This document shows, piece after piece, positions 55,908 to 63,365 of a stretch of DNA of 64,000 bases. Origin of the DNA: a virus; the IMG/VR virus record IMGVR_UViG_3300046703_000247, positions 1-64,000 of that record. The stretch is one strand, 5' to 3'. Numbering within the stretch: the first letter of the stretch is position 1; each line of letters opens with the position of its first letter. Under the pieces are notes generated by a model. That model ran no database searches, was not told the origin of the DNA, and saw nothing but the letters and a program-made list of their open reading frames with translations. The position numbers and the translations under genes are program-made.

Positions 55908-55956
55908 CCCCCCACCGCCTGCAAGCGATTCTAAAGGACCTCCGCGCGCAGGTATC

Positions 55957-55970
55957 GGCGTTCCAAAACC
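55957..55970 (+). repeat. 14-bp direct repeat, copy 2
   Basis: Second GGCGTTCCAAAACC, downstream of the recombinase stop. The 269 bp between 55908 and 56176 hold no convincing gene, only this repeat and a small AATCGAGG tandem at ~56033. Confidence 0.5.
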
Positions 55971-56176
55971 TTCAGTTTTCCGAACACCCAGGTTGCGCGG
56001 AAGGGCCGTGGATATTGGAGTTGGATGATGTAATCGAGGAATCGAGGATTCGAACTTCGCGCAAAAGTTGCGAAAGAGTGCGCGGAAAAGGCTCAAATTT
56101 GGCGCCCTCCGTCCGACAAAGTTGTACACCGGATCGGGGGTCCAGAGTTTCGTTGACGCTTCAGTGGGTATTGCTT

Positions 56177-56341
56177 TTACGATTCTTCTGCCGCTCGAAT
56201 CGCGGCCTCAACCTCGGCGTTGAACTTCGCTACTTGTTCGAGGTCGTAACGCCAATCAGTCTTGTTGCCATCCTCGTCAAAGTCCAGCGGTGCAAGCCTT
56301 GCTGCTATTTCACCCTTTTCTTCGGGAGACAATTTCTTCAT
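56177..56341 (-). CDS. Small acidic protein
   Basis: The 54-residue product (MKKLSPEEKGEIAARLAPLD...) starts at ATG 56341 and has a codon pattern and composition like a real protein (DFDEDGNKTDWRYDLEQVAK). No ribosome site is seen. It lies just downstream of the tRNA-like sequence on the same strand. No family is recognised. Confidence 0.5.
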   Translation of the reverse strand: MKKLSPEEKGEIAARLAPLDFDEDGNKTDWRYDLEQVAKFNAEVEAAIRAAEES

Positions 56342-56353
56342 ATAGCAACGGGA

Positions 56354-56429
56354 CGCCAGCGGCCCGGAGTCGAACCGGGTGTCTCGTTGCGATAACGCCC
56401 GTGCGGGTCACCGAGTCCGCTCCCTGCTG
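56354..56429 (-). tRNA. tRNA-like sequence, probably degenerate
   Basis: Read on the minus strand it has a perfect T-arm (CCCGG-TTCGACT-CCGGG), a D-arm (GCGG/CCGC with GG in the loop) and an acceptor stem with 6 of 7 pairs (CCAGCAG/CCGCTGG). Overall length is normal. The expected anticodon stem (CGGGC against CAACG) has only two pairs, and CCA is not encoded. It is a pseudo-tRNA or att-type remnant; no anticodon is assigned. Confidence 0.4.
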
Positions 56430-56485
56430 GCACAATCAGTGTACCGCGGGCAGCGCCTCGAGAATCAGCAGCCCGCGGTCCTTCG

Positions 56486-56776
56486 TCACCCCGCCGCGGC
56501 GACCACTTTCAGCCGCGGTTTGGCCGCGCGCTTGGGCTTCTCGCCTGCCTTCTGTTCCGCGTGCACCTTCGCCCACCGGGCCTTCTGCGCGGCGACGATC
56601 CGCGCCCGACCGGCGGCGGACATCGTGCGCTTGGGGGCCGCGGTTCGGCTGCCGCCCTGGATGTGGGTGTGGGTTCTGCCGGTTAGGAGTCGGTGCACTT
56701 GCTCGATCTGAGCATCGATGCGAATGCGCTGCGCCTCAAGGCCTTCGAGCGCGGCTTCCAGAATGTAGTGTTCCAT
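56486..56776 (-). CDS. Small basic helical protein
   Basis: ATG 56776 has an AAAGG site. The 96-residue product has an N-terminal coiled coil (AALEGLEAQRIRIDAQIEQV) and a basic C-terminal half with the recurring 'KRTMSAAGRARIVAAQKARW' pattern, then Lys/Ala-rich tails. I associate this pattern with short DNA-binding-like proteins of soil bacteria including Acidobacteriota. The function is unproven. Confidence 0.6.
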   Translation of the reverse strand: MEHYILEAALEGLEAQRIRIDAQIEQVHRLLTGRTHTHIQGGSRTAAPKRTMSAAGRARIVAAQKARWAKVHAEQKAGEKPKRAAKPRLKVVAAAG

Positions 56777-56813
56777 GTTGTACTGCCTTTCTGGCGGCCA
56801 GTGTGCCGCCCTT

Positions 56814-56984
56814 TCACGCCAAATCCCCCATGGTTTCATCGACACAGCGCCGGTAGCCTGCCAACCAGGCGGCCTCCAGGAGCTTCCGAACGTCTTCCCG
56901 ATCACAGACGTTGCACAGAAGCAGGTTGTCAACCTCGTCCGCGTGCTCCTCCGCATATTCTCGGGCCAACTTCTCAGCGTCCAT
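56814..56984 (-). CDS. Small hypothetical protein with CxxC
   Basis: The 56-residue product (MDAEKLAREYAEEHADEVDN...) has an acidic helix, then CNVCDREDVRKLLEAAWLAG. It starts 4 nt after the end of the next upstream gene on the minus strand and ends 38 nt before the next start, as in a packed operon. Confidence 0.6.
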   Translation of the reverse strand: MDAEKLAREYAEEHADEVDNLLLCNVCDREDVRKLLEAAWLAGYRRCVDETMGDLA

Positions 56985-56987
56985 GGT

Positions 56988-57200
56988 TCACGGCTTCCTC
57001 AGTCTCGCCGCCACTCGTTCAGCACAGGTGGCACACAACTGTTTGCCCTTGTATAGCCGCCAGCCCGCCCGGTAGAGTTCGAAGTTGCACTCCTCCCGCG
57101 TCTTGCGGGCGACGTGAATCGACACCGGGCAGCGGGAGCGTGGCGACTTCCCATCGCAGGAAATCTCCATGTGGTGCATCGGCTCGTCAATCGTAATCAT
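56988..57200 (-). CDS. Small zinc-binding-type protein
   Basis: The 70-residue product starts at ATG 57200, overlapping the upstream stop (ATGA). Cysteines are spread as C15, C23, C37 and a final CATC (LYKGKQLCATCAERVAARL). A small zinc-bound fold is plausible. It is part of the leftward operon. Confidence 0.6.
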   Translation of the reverse strand: MITIDEPMHHMEISCDGKSPRSRCPVSIHVARKTREECNFELYRAGWRLYKGKQLCATCAERVAARLRKP

Positions 57201-57589
57201 GGCTTGGTTCCCCCGGTCCGCGGCGGATCCTGCCAGAACGCATTCGAGCAACGTGCACAGCGCTCAAGGTTCTGCGTTGGGAGCAGGGATGGGTCGCAAC
57301 CACTCTTTGTGGTTTGAGGTCCCACAGAAAGCGACCCGTCCTCGTTCAGCACGAGTGATCCGCCTGAAACTACCTGCACATCCCCGCAGCCCACCTGAGC
57401 TTGCGGAACAAACGGCGGCGCTTGTACCCCACACACCGGGCACTGGCCGTTGCGGGGTTTCCGTTGGCTCCAGGCGGTCCCCCAGTCTGGCGCGCCGGTA
57501 GCCATCTCAGACGACTGGGGCACTTGCGCTTTCAGCCCCACCGCCCCCAACAGAGCGGCCCATAAGGTACGTCGGGTCACGTTCACCAC
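57197..57589 (-). CDS. Exported protein with rubredoxin-like knuckles and RR leader
   Basis: The 130-residue product starts MVNVTRRTLWAALLGAVGLK, then Ala-Gln, which could be a Tat or Sec signal. The body has CPVCG and CARC pairs (GQCPVCGVQAPPF, ERCARCSNAFW) and Gly-rich strands (VVSGGSLVLNEDGSLSVG). It overlaps genes on both sides. A small exported zinc protein is inferred; the family is unknown. Confidence 0.6.
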   Translation of the reverse strand: MVNVTRRTLWAALLGAVGLKAQVPQSSEMATGAPDWGTAWSQRKPRNGQCPVCGVQAPPFVPQAQVGCGDVQVVSGGSLVLNEDGSLSVGPQTTKSGCDPSLLPTQNLERCARCSNAFWQDPPRTGGTKP

Positions 57590-57762
57590 GTTCTCCCTGC
57601 CAGTAAGGAGTTAAATAAAACCACCAAAGAGAAGCCCAGCGCCGCCCACGGTGGGCCGCCGCAGATCATCACCGAACCGGACGTAATAAGTGCCAGGGCA
57701 AGCGAGGCCAAGAACCTCCTGGTGGGCTCATCAAGTTGGGGCTCTACGGGTTTGTCAGCCAC
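57583..57762 (-). CDS. Small membrane protein
   Basis: GTG 57762 has a strong AGAGGAGAG site. The 59-residue product has two hydrophobic segments (FLASLALALITSGSVMICGG, WAALGFSLVVLFNSLLAG) after a polar start. It overlaps the next gene by 7 nt. Holin-like topology is possible but unproven. Confidence 0.62.
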   Translation of the reverse strand: MADKPVEPQLDEPTRRFLASLALALITSGSVMICGGPPWAALGFSLVVLFNSLLAGRTW

Positions 57763-57774
57763 AGCGTCTCTCCT

Positions 57775-58995
57775 CTACCCCACCGGGTTATCGCCCTTCG
57801 GCCGCGGAGGATCCGGCGGGCCGGGCGGCCGCGCGGGCTTTGTCATCTCCTCAAACTCCCGCTCCAGAGCACCCGCGACGCTCGACCCGTAGGGAATGTG
57901 CTCATGGGCCACCGCTACGCAGTGCCGCAGCATATCCAGGGCGGCCGCTTTGCGCTCGCGGGCGATGACAACCTCGGGGGCCTCGGGCTTCGGCGCCGGC
58001 TTCTCGTCGGCGAACGCATCCGGGTAGGCGGTGCGCAGATCGGCTGCATCGCAGTGCACCGCCTCGCCGGCGACCTCGTGATATATAAACGGAGCGCAGT
58101 CAAGGTGGCGGGACGGCAGTATCGGCTTATGCTCAGCGCACATCGAGCAGAGCCTGGCCGCGCAGTCCCGGTAGGCTTGGTTGACGGCGGCTTCCATCAG
58201 ATCCGCGGAGTGATGTACAAACTCCCAGTAGATTTCATGGAGGCGTAGCACCTTGCCACGCGCCTCCTCGAGCTCGCGCTTCTGCCGCTCGATCTCCCGG
58301 TCCCGGAAGCGGAGGCCGGCGAGTGCAAGGTCAGTTAGCTTCTGAAGTATCGTCACCTCACTGAATGTCGAAGGCTGCCGCCAATTGATCCTCTTTAGTT
58401 CCTCAATCTGGGCCGGGCTGATCGGGTCGACGTCGGGGGCGGCGGCTGCCGTTTCGTTGGCTGGGGCGTCAGCGCCGATCGGCGCGGGGTCGGACGCCAG
58501 GCGTAACGCCGTCCCCTCCCACTCCGAGCGCAACTTGTCCACCTGACGGTTGGCATCCTGGAGACTGCAGACCTCGGCGGCGTGCTCATCAGCCTCCTTC
58601 CACCGGATCCGCACCTCGGCCGCCAATGTTCCCAGGAGTTCGGCGGCCCTCAGTGCAGAACTGGTCGTGGTCCAGTGCCTATCGGACGCCAGTTTCTCAG
58701 CTTCCTCCAGCTCGGCCAGGCTGGGGCTCATGGGTTTGGTCGCTGGCGGATTCTTGGGTTGCGGGGGTGCGCGGCGAACGCCTGCTCCGTCGAGCCAATC
58801 AGGTCCAATCCCGCCCGTGGCCACAGTAATCTCCTGCTCGAGCGGCTGGAGCTGCCGGCGGATCAACTGGGCCAGAGCGCGGCACTCGGGGCAGGGCCGG
58901 TCAGGAAGGCAGGGTATATCGCCGAGCCTCTCCTCGGCGTGAGCGTTGAACGCGCGCGCGGCCTCTATGGCGGCCTTCCATTTCTCATTGGGCAT
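57775..58995 (-). CDS. Long coiled-coil protein with cysteine motifs
   Basis: ATG 58995 (MPNEKWKAAIEAARAF...) gives 406 residues. There is a CxxC-type knuckle near the start (IPCLPDRPCPECRALAQLIR), a central region of Glu/Arg coiled coil (FRDREIERQKRELEEARGKV), a second Cys group (CAARLCSMCAEHKP) and a Pro-rich C-terminus. It overlaps the small upstream gene by 11 nt. No family is recognised. Confidence 0.6.
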   Translation of the reverse strand: MPNEKWKAAIEAARAFNAHAEERLGDIPCLPDRPCPECRALAQLIRRQLQPLEQEITVATGGIGPDWLDGAGVRRAPPQPKNPPATKPMSPSLAELEEAEKLASDRHWTTTSSALRAAELLGTLAAEVRIRWKEADEHAAEVCSLQDANRQVDKLRSEWEGTALRLASDPAPIGADAPANETAAAAPDVDPISPAQIEELKRINWRQPSTFSEVTILQKLTDLALAGLRFRDREIERQKRELEEARGKVLRLHEIYWEFVHHSADLMEAAVNQAYRDCAARLCSMCAEHKPILPSRHLDCAPFIYHEVAGEAVHCDAADLRTAYPDAFADEKPAPKPEAPEVVIARERKAAALDMLRHCVAVAHEHIPYGSSVAGALEREFEEMTKPARPPGPPDPPRPKGDNPVG

Positions 58996-59146
58996 CAACA
59001 CGGGGCTCCTCCTTCGGCTGCTCGTGCAGCGGCTTGGTCGCGGGGTTGCGCACCTCGTGGCAGCGCTTGCACTCTTCCCGGACTCCAATCGTGCGCCACT
59101 GGTGGCGGCGCCAGATGCCTTGGCACTTCGGGCCTTTACTGCTCAT
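58985..59146 (-). CDS. Small zinc-knuckle protein
   Basis: AGGAGGA precedes ATG 59146. The 53-residue product has a Cys8 and a CKRCH knuckle (GVREECKRCHEVRNP), fitting a mini zinc-binding protein. It overlaps the coiled-coil gene upstream (ATGA) and the long gene downstream. Confidence 0.62.
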   Translation of the reverse strand: MSSKGPKCQGIWRRHQWRTIGVREECKRCHEVRNPATKPLHEQPKEEPRVDAQ

Positions 59147-59376
59147 GCGGATCTTCCTCCTGCTAGGTGATTGATGGATTCAAGGCGCTTCTGCAACTGG
59201 GCGATGTCCTCCCGCGCGCGGGCACGCACGTCCGAGAGTTCGCGCTGGAGTTGGGAAACTTTGTGCGAAACGATGGGCTGTTGGGTTTTCAGGCGCTCAT
59301 GCTCCAGGCGGAGCTTCTCGAGCTCCGAGGCGCGGACCAGGCCCAGGAAACCCAAGAGGTTATCGAGTGTGGTCAT
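59143..59376 (-). CDS. Small coiled-coil protein
   Basis: The 77-residue product is one long amphipathic helix (ELEKLRLEHERLKTQQPIVS, QLQRELSDVRARAREDIAQL) after a hydrophobic start (LDNLLGFLGLVRA). It is coupled to the next gene by ATGA. The function is unknown. Confidence 0.6.
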   Translation of the reverse strand: MTTLDNLLGFLGLVRASELEKLRLEHERLKTQQPIVSHKVSQLQRELSDVRARAREDIAQLQKRLESINHLAGGRSA

Positions 59377-59411
59377 TGCAAGGGGGGGCAGCCGGGCCGC
59401 CCCCCTTCCCC

Positions 59412-60008
59412 CTACGGCTGATCGACGGGCACTCCCGCCACAACCGAGAGTCCCACTGCTTCGCTCGGCACCACTTCGATGTCGAGGGTTCCGCTGATGG
59501 GTTTGATGCCCTCGCCCAGGTCAGCGTCGGCTTCTACCAGGATCTGAGCGACCCCCAGCGGCCCAACCGCTACCGCTTTGGCGCTCAATCCGTCCTCGGC
59601 AACCGTGAGTGAGACCACATCCGGCATGGAGCTACTCCACGCCGGCGCCCCTTCCACCGGAGCCGCGTTGCCTTTCTTGTCCACCGGCTGGATGGACAAG
59701 TCTACTTCCTGCACATCGGTCAATCGCATATTTGTAACGTCCTCCAAAACATGGCCTTCGAGTGTTGCCGTGAACACGAGCCTGAGAGCCTCGGAAGGAA
59801 TCAAGGCCTCCAGGATCTGGCGCAGTAGGAGTCGCTGCCCCAGGATCTCGGTCTCCACTGCTTGTAAGCGCTGCTCAACAGCTTGAACAGATTGGTTGAG
59901 GTCTTCGAGTTGGTCCGAGAGATGCCCCAGCATCCGGAGAATGCTTGCGATGCCGGTAACCAGTTCCAGGATCTTTGCCATGGCCTTCTGTAACAGCGAA
60001 AGAATCAT
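59412..60008 (-). CDS. Coiled-coil plus Ig-like (Big_2-type) protein
   Basis: ATG 60008 has GGAGAG 5 nt upstream; GTG 60020 is an alternative. The 198-residue product has a helical N-terminal third (LSDQLEDLNQSVQAVEQRLQ) and a C-terminal ~110-residue Ig-like sandwich (VSLTVAEDGLSAKAVAVGPL, GVAQILVEADADLGEG). A trimeric stalk with a sandwich head is a common build of phage appendage proteins, but here it lies in the leftward operon. The role is unknown. Confidence 0.62.
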   Translation of the reverse strand: MILSLLQKAMAKILELVTGIASILRMLGHLSDQLEDLNQSVQAVEQRLQAVETEILGQRLLLRQILEALIPSEALRLVFTATLEGHVLEDVTNMRLTDVQEVDLSIQPVDKKGNAAPVEGAPAWSSSMPDVVSLTVAEDGLSAKAVAVGPLGVAQILVEADADLGEGIKPISGTLDIEVVPSEAVGLSVVAGVPVDQP

Positions 60009-60032
60009 AGGTCTCTCCACGGATTGCGGGTT

Positions 60033-61847
60033 CTACACGAGAGCAGCAGCTTCTTCCACATCGCTGTCCTCATTCTGCTGAGACTCCAAGGGAGCGCAAC
60101 CTGCGGTTTCTCTCCCTTGGAAACCCACTTTTCCCTTCAGTTTCGCGGCCTGCCAGTTCGCCATCAGCACGTACTTGGGATTCACTTCAATCCCCACGAA
60201 GTTGCGCCCCAGCTTCACCGCGGCCAGGCCGGTGCGGCCGGATCCGGCGAAGGGATCGAGCACTGTACAGGGTTCCACTTCCGCCGGCATCAGTGGATGG
60301 GGACACGTCGGCCGCCAGCCGAGGGTTTCCGGCGCGGGGAAGGGGTTGTCGTGCTGGCCAGTTGATATGCGCGCACCCTCGGTATTCAGCGTCATCCTTA
60401 ACTGTGAGAACTGCGACCCTTCCGGAGCCGCCTTCGACTCCAGCCGCGATTCGCGCTCGAGGTGCGCCATCCGATGAACACCCTGCGCCTTCAGATCCTG
60501 CCGAGGATGCAGGTCCCCATTGCCGGGCTTCACTGTGATCCGCTCCCACGGCGCGCCGCACACCGAGCAGCAGCCGTGCGCGCTCGTGGCGGCTAGGATG
60601 CAGGGCGAGACCAGGCGCTCTGGGAACGTGGCAAAGTGACTCAGCCAGGTCGAGGCGCCGCACAGGCAGACCCTGACGTGCTGAATCTTCTTCGATTCGC
60701 AGGCGGGACATTGGCGGGACAGTTTCGACCCGCGTTCACTCCAAGAGTGCTGGCATTCCGTGCAGGTCATTGCCGCTTCGAGTTTCCGGTAGGTGGATTG
60801 CTCGTAGCAGGTGTCACACGCCGGGCACATCTCGACCGCGAAGGGCTGCGGGTTGACCAACATCGCGAGGGGCTCTCCGTCATCGTCCACCAGCAGGCCC
60901 TGAAAGTCGGGTGAGTAGGTTGCAAGCGAGGCGAAGAACCAGTCGGAGTTGCGGCGGACGCGGGAGGGGACCAGTGCGTGCACGGCGGCCGAGAAGCTCC
61001 GGTTCTGTTTGGCGCGAATGCGCCGGTCGGTCTGGTGGGCCGGGTCTTGGTCCAAAAGCATCCGGCTGTTCGGCCCCATGGCTTTCGGGTTGACGCCGTT
61101 GCCGCGCGCGGGGGAATTGGCGCTCGATGCGATCCGCACCGCCTCCTGGTCGTAGAAGGTGGTCTCGCTATTGGCGAGCATGAAGATGTACTCGACCATC
61201 GAGGTCGGACGATCCCTCACCGACTCGGGCATGCCGTTTTGCTTCACCCAGGGGTTTGCTGAGCGCAGATACCAGCCGTCCGCCTGCAGCGCCAGGGCGA
61301 CGCGGGCGGGGAGCATGGCGAGGTCCTTGGGTTTCAGACCAGGTATCGGCATGCGATTTGGCTGAGACGTCGGTCCTTTCCAGCGCTCGCCTTGTGAACC
61401 ACCGCCCGGGCAGTTTCCAACCTTGCCGCCGCCGGTCGCGTAGCAGTCCCCGAGGTTCAGCCAGCAACTTCCCTCTGGTCTGAGCACCCGCCGAACCTCG
61501 CGGAATACCGCGGTCATGTGCTCGACATAGAGCTGCGGTGTGGGTTCCAGGCCCAGGGCGCCGCGCCAGGCGGAGCAGCCGGAGCAGAACTGGCCGGTAG
61601 AACCGTGCTCATCCCTGCCAACCGGAGAGGTTCCGAGTGTGGGGTCCCAGGCGCGCCCGTTTCGTCGCGTCGGCTCTTGCTCACCCCATCTGTGCGCGCA
61701 CATCGGATCGCCGCCCCACACGCTGGGGGCGATGCCGTAGTCTCGGAGGCCCCAGTAGGGCGGGGAAGTCACAACGCAGTGCACCGAGTTCTCCGGCATC
61801 CCCGCGAGCACCTGCAGCACGTCGCCCTGCAAGATTTCAAAGCTCAT
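60033..61847 (-). CDS. DNA methyltransferase, beta-class, with zinc-ribbon insert
   Basis: The 604-residue product has the catalytic motif IV TSPPYWGL at residues 27-34 and the SAM motif I DPFAGSG at ~531-537, the order of beta-class N4-C/N6-A methyltransferases. Between them lies a long insert with several Cys pairs (MCPACDTCYEQ, CTECQHSW, CPACESKK, CSVCGAPW). About the last 30 residues include repeat copy 25. It probably methylates phage DNA to evade host restriction. It overlaps the upstream gene by ATGA. Confidence 0.85.
   Translation of the reverse strand: MSFEILQGDVLQVLAGMPENSVHCVVTSPPYWGLRDYGIAPSVWGGDPMCAHRWGEQEPTRRNGRAWDPTLGTSPVGRDEHGSTGQFCSGCSAWRGALGLEPTPQLYVEHMTAVFREVRRVLRPEGSCWLNLGDCYATGGGKVGNCPGGGSQGERWKGPTSQPNRMPIPGLKPKDLAMLPARVALALQADGWYLRSANPWVKQNGMPESVRDRPTSMVEYIFMLANSETTFYDQEAVRIASSANSPARGNGVNPKAMGPNSRMLLDQDPAHQTDRRIRAKQNRSFSAAVHALVPSRVRRNSDWFFASLATYSPDFQGLLVDDDGEPLAMLVNPQPFAVEMCPACDTCYEQSTYRKLEAAMTCTECQHSWSERGSKLSRQCPACESKKIQHVRVCLCGASTWLSHFATFPERLVSPCILAATSAHGCCSVCGAPWERITVKPGNGDLHPRQDLKAQGVHRMAHLERESRLESKAAPEGSQFSQLRMTLNTEGARISTGQHDNPFPAPETLGWRPTCPHPLMPAEVEPCTVLDPFAGSGRTGLAAVKLGRNFVGIEVNPKYVLMANWQAAKLKGKVGFQGRETAGCAPLESQQNEDSDVEEAAALV
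60077..60140 (-). repeat. Palindromic repeat copy 25 (reverse; forward relative to the gene)
   Basis: The outer stem is CCAAGGGAG/CTCCCTTGG (perfect) and the inner GCAACC/GGTTTC (one mismatch). It is read in frame on the minus strand as FQGRETAGCAPLESQQ near the C-terminus of the methyltransferase. Confidence 0.85.
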
Positions 61848-62047
61848 CTGATCTCAGGCTTCGCTTTCGTCTCGGGCCGCGCCGGCGGATCGTGCTTCCC
61901 CTCGCGTCCTTCGCCGGGGTGCAGCCGCCATTCCTCTTCGGTGTGGGGCCGTTTGTCGCGGCAGGCGGGGCAGGCAACCGCTTCCTTGGCTACGGCTATG
62001 TCGTGTTCGGTCAGCGACATGATTCCTTCCGGGTCGACGTCCCGCAT
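61844..62047 (-). CDS. Small zinc-knuckle protein
   Basis: The ATG at 62047 shares a base with the upstream stop (TGATG) and gives 67 residues; ATG 62020 with an AAGGA site 3 nt upstream is an alternative. A CPAC knuckle (AVACPACRDKRPHTEEEW) precedes a charged tail. It is coupled to the methyltransferase gene. Confidence 0.6.
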   Translation of the reverse strand: MRDVDPEGIMSLTEHDIAVAKEAVACPACRDKRPHTEEEWRLHPGEGREGKHDPPARPETKAKPEIR

Positions 62048-63021
62048 CACTTGAGCATCTCCGGCAACTCCAGCCACTCGCGCCCGTCGAACAGGCGGCC
62101 GGCGGAAGACTTGCCGACGCGGAGCATCAGCGTCGCGTCTCCGTCATCAAGGCGGCGCCCGTTGAACGGTCCCAAGAAACCAGCAGAGAAACCGTCTCGC
62201 CACACATAGCGCCCGCGATCCAGGAGGACGTTCAAATCCAGCCGCTCGTGTTTGGCCACTGGCCGAAACTCACCGTGCTGCTTGAAGTAGAACGGCACGC
62301 CTGCCGCCTGACACTGGTCACGCACGCTCCGAACCCAGTCGGGGTGGCACGGCCGCGCGCCGGGGCCGCTCTCGCCGCCGACGATTACCCAGTCGAGGGC
62401 GTTTAGGTCAGGTAGTCTTTCCAGAGCGGCTGCAAGGGGCGCTGGCAAACCAGACCCACGACCTGACCATCGCCTGAGCCATGGCGAGATGTCCACCGCC
62501 CCGAGTAGCGGCTCCAGACTTAGAAACCGCATCGCCGCCAGCTTCTCCAGTAGATCCACCGCGCGCGCTTCCCACTCCGCCTGGTTCGACGCGGAGATGC
62601 CCAGACCGACGTTGGGCAGAAACCCCTTCATCCCGAACTTCTGTCGGTACGCGGCCAGCCGCTTCGAGCGCTTGGTGAGTATCAGGAAGCGGTGCTGCGG
62701 GCTCGCCGCGCATGTGTGAAACACCCGATCAATCCAGATGTCGGGCACCGACTCATGGAACAGATCCCCCATGAACCCGATGCCAACCGTGGCCGGCTTG
62801 CGCCTCCGGAGCAACTCCCGGAGCGCCTCCTCGCAGAACGCCGTCTTCCCGGTCCAGTTGCCCTGCGCGTCCACAACATTCTGGTACTGCGGCAGCCCAG
62901 CCGCGCGCAGCCGCCGGGCCATCCGCCGCGCCCAGCAGTGCTCGGCACACGGCAGGCTCATGTCGCAGCCCACCACGGGGTTTGCGGTGAAGTCGAGGTA
63001 CTCGATGCCGGTGCGGTTCAC
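62047..63021 (-). CDS. DUF5131 (phage Gp37/Gp68-like) protein
   Basis: The 324-residue product shows the family marks: the N-terminal Cys cluster VGCDMSLPCAEHCWARRMA, then GIGFMGDLFHESVPDIWIDR, ILTKRSKRL, VGLGISASNQ, LSLEPLLG, VIVGGESGPGARP and FYFKQHGEF. Radical-SAM-like cysteines have been noted in this family; its activity is not established. It overlaps the upstream gene by ATGA and precedes the methyltransferase pair, so a DNA-modification role is conceivable. Confidence 0.85.
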   Translation of the reverse strand: MNRTGIEYLDFTANPVVGCDMSLPCAEHCWARRMARRLRAAGLPQYQNVVDAQGNWTGKTAFCEEALRELLRRRKPATVGIGFMGDLFHESVPDIWIDRVFHTCAASPQHRFLILTKRSKRLAAYRQKFGMKGFLPNVGLGISASNQAEWEARAVDLLEKLAAMRFLSLEPLLGAVDISPWLRRWSGRGSGLPAPLAAALERLPDLNALDWVIVGGESGPGARPCHPDWVRSVRDQCQAAGVPFYFKQHGEFRPVAKHERLDLNVLLDRGRYVWRDGFSAGFLGPFNGRRLDDGDATLMLRVGKSSAGRLFDGREWLELPEMLK

Positions 63022-63203
63022 CTGACCTCCACAAACAGGTGCGGCGCAAACTCAGCGCCCCAGCCTTCGAGCACCACCATGCCGTCCGAGGTGACCTCCA
63101 CCACTTTCGCGGGCCGTATGCCCTGTGGCTTGTGGACGAAGAGCACCAACTTGCCGAGTAGCGCCTGAGCTTGGATCTTGCGATCGACGATTTCCTGTTC
63201 CAT
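63018..63203 (-). CDS. Small hypothetical protein
   Basis: The 61-residue product (MEQEIVDRKIQAQALLGKLV...) has an N-terminal helix and a beta-like second half (PAKVVEVTSDGMVVLEGWG). It overlaps the DUF5131 gene by 4 nt. No family is recognised. Confidence 0.6.
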   Translation of the reverse strand: MEQEIVDRKIQAQALLGKLVLFVHKPQGIRPAKVVEVTSDGMVVLEGWGAEFAPHLFVEVR

Positions 63204-63206
63204 GGG

Positions 63207-63365
63207 TTATGAGTGCTGGCCTGTCACTTTCGCCAGGTGCAGCTCCGCCTCGTGGTTCTCCGCCTGCTGCTGCCGCTCCGCAACCTTCTCCGCAATCCAC
63301 CGGGCTACCTGGAGCACCAGCACGCTCCCGATAAGAGCCAAGAGCACAACGTCGTGCAGTTCCAT
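63207..63365 (-). CDS. Small single-TM coiled-coil protein
   Basis: ATG 63365 has a strong GGAGGT site. The 52-residue product has one membrane segment (VVLLALIGSVLVLQVARWI) and a charged coiled coil (AEKVAERQQQAENHEAELHL). It could be an i-spanin-like or XhlA-like membrane protein, but it lies far from the other lysis genes. Confidence 0.62.
   Translation of the reverse strand: MELHDVVLLALIGSVLVLQVARWIAEKVAERQQQAENHEAELHLAKVTGQHS

Noticed and set aside
56037-56060. A second tRNA T-arm-like GTTCGAATCC on the minus strand
   Set aside because: The stem is weak, and no matching acceptor, D or anticodon arms were found at the right distance.
55904-56395. A 163-codon plus-strand frame after the recombinase
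   Set aside because: The composition is not protein-like, it runs through the tRNA-like sequence, and it opposes a better small gene at 56177-56341.
732-60140. The dispersed repeats as a CRISPR array
   Set aside because: Spacing ranges from 10 bp to over 10 kb, copies face both ways and differ in sequence, and there are no regular spacers or cas genes.
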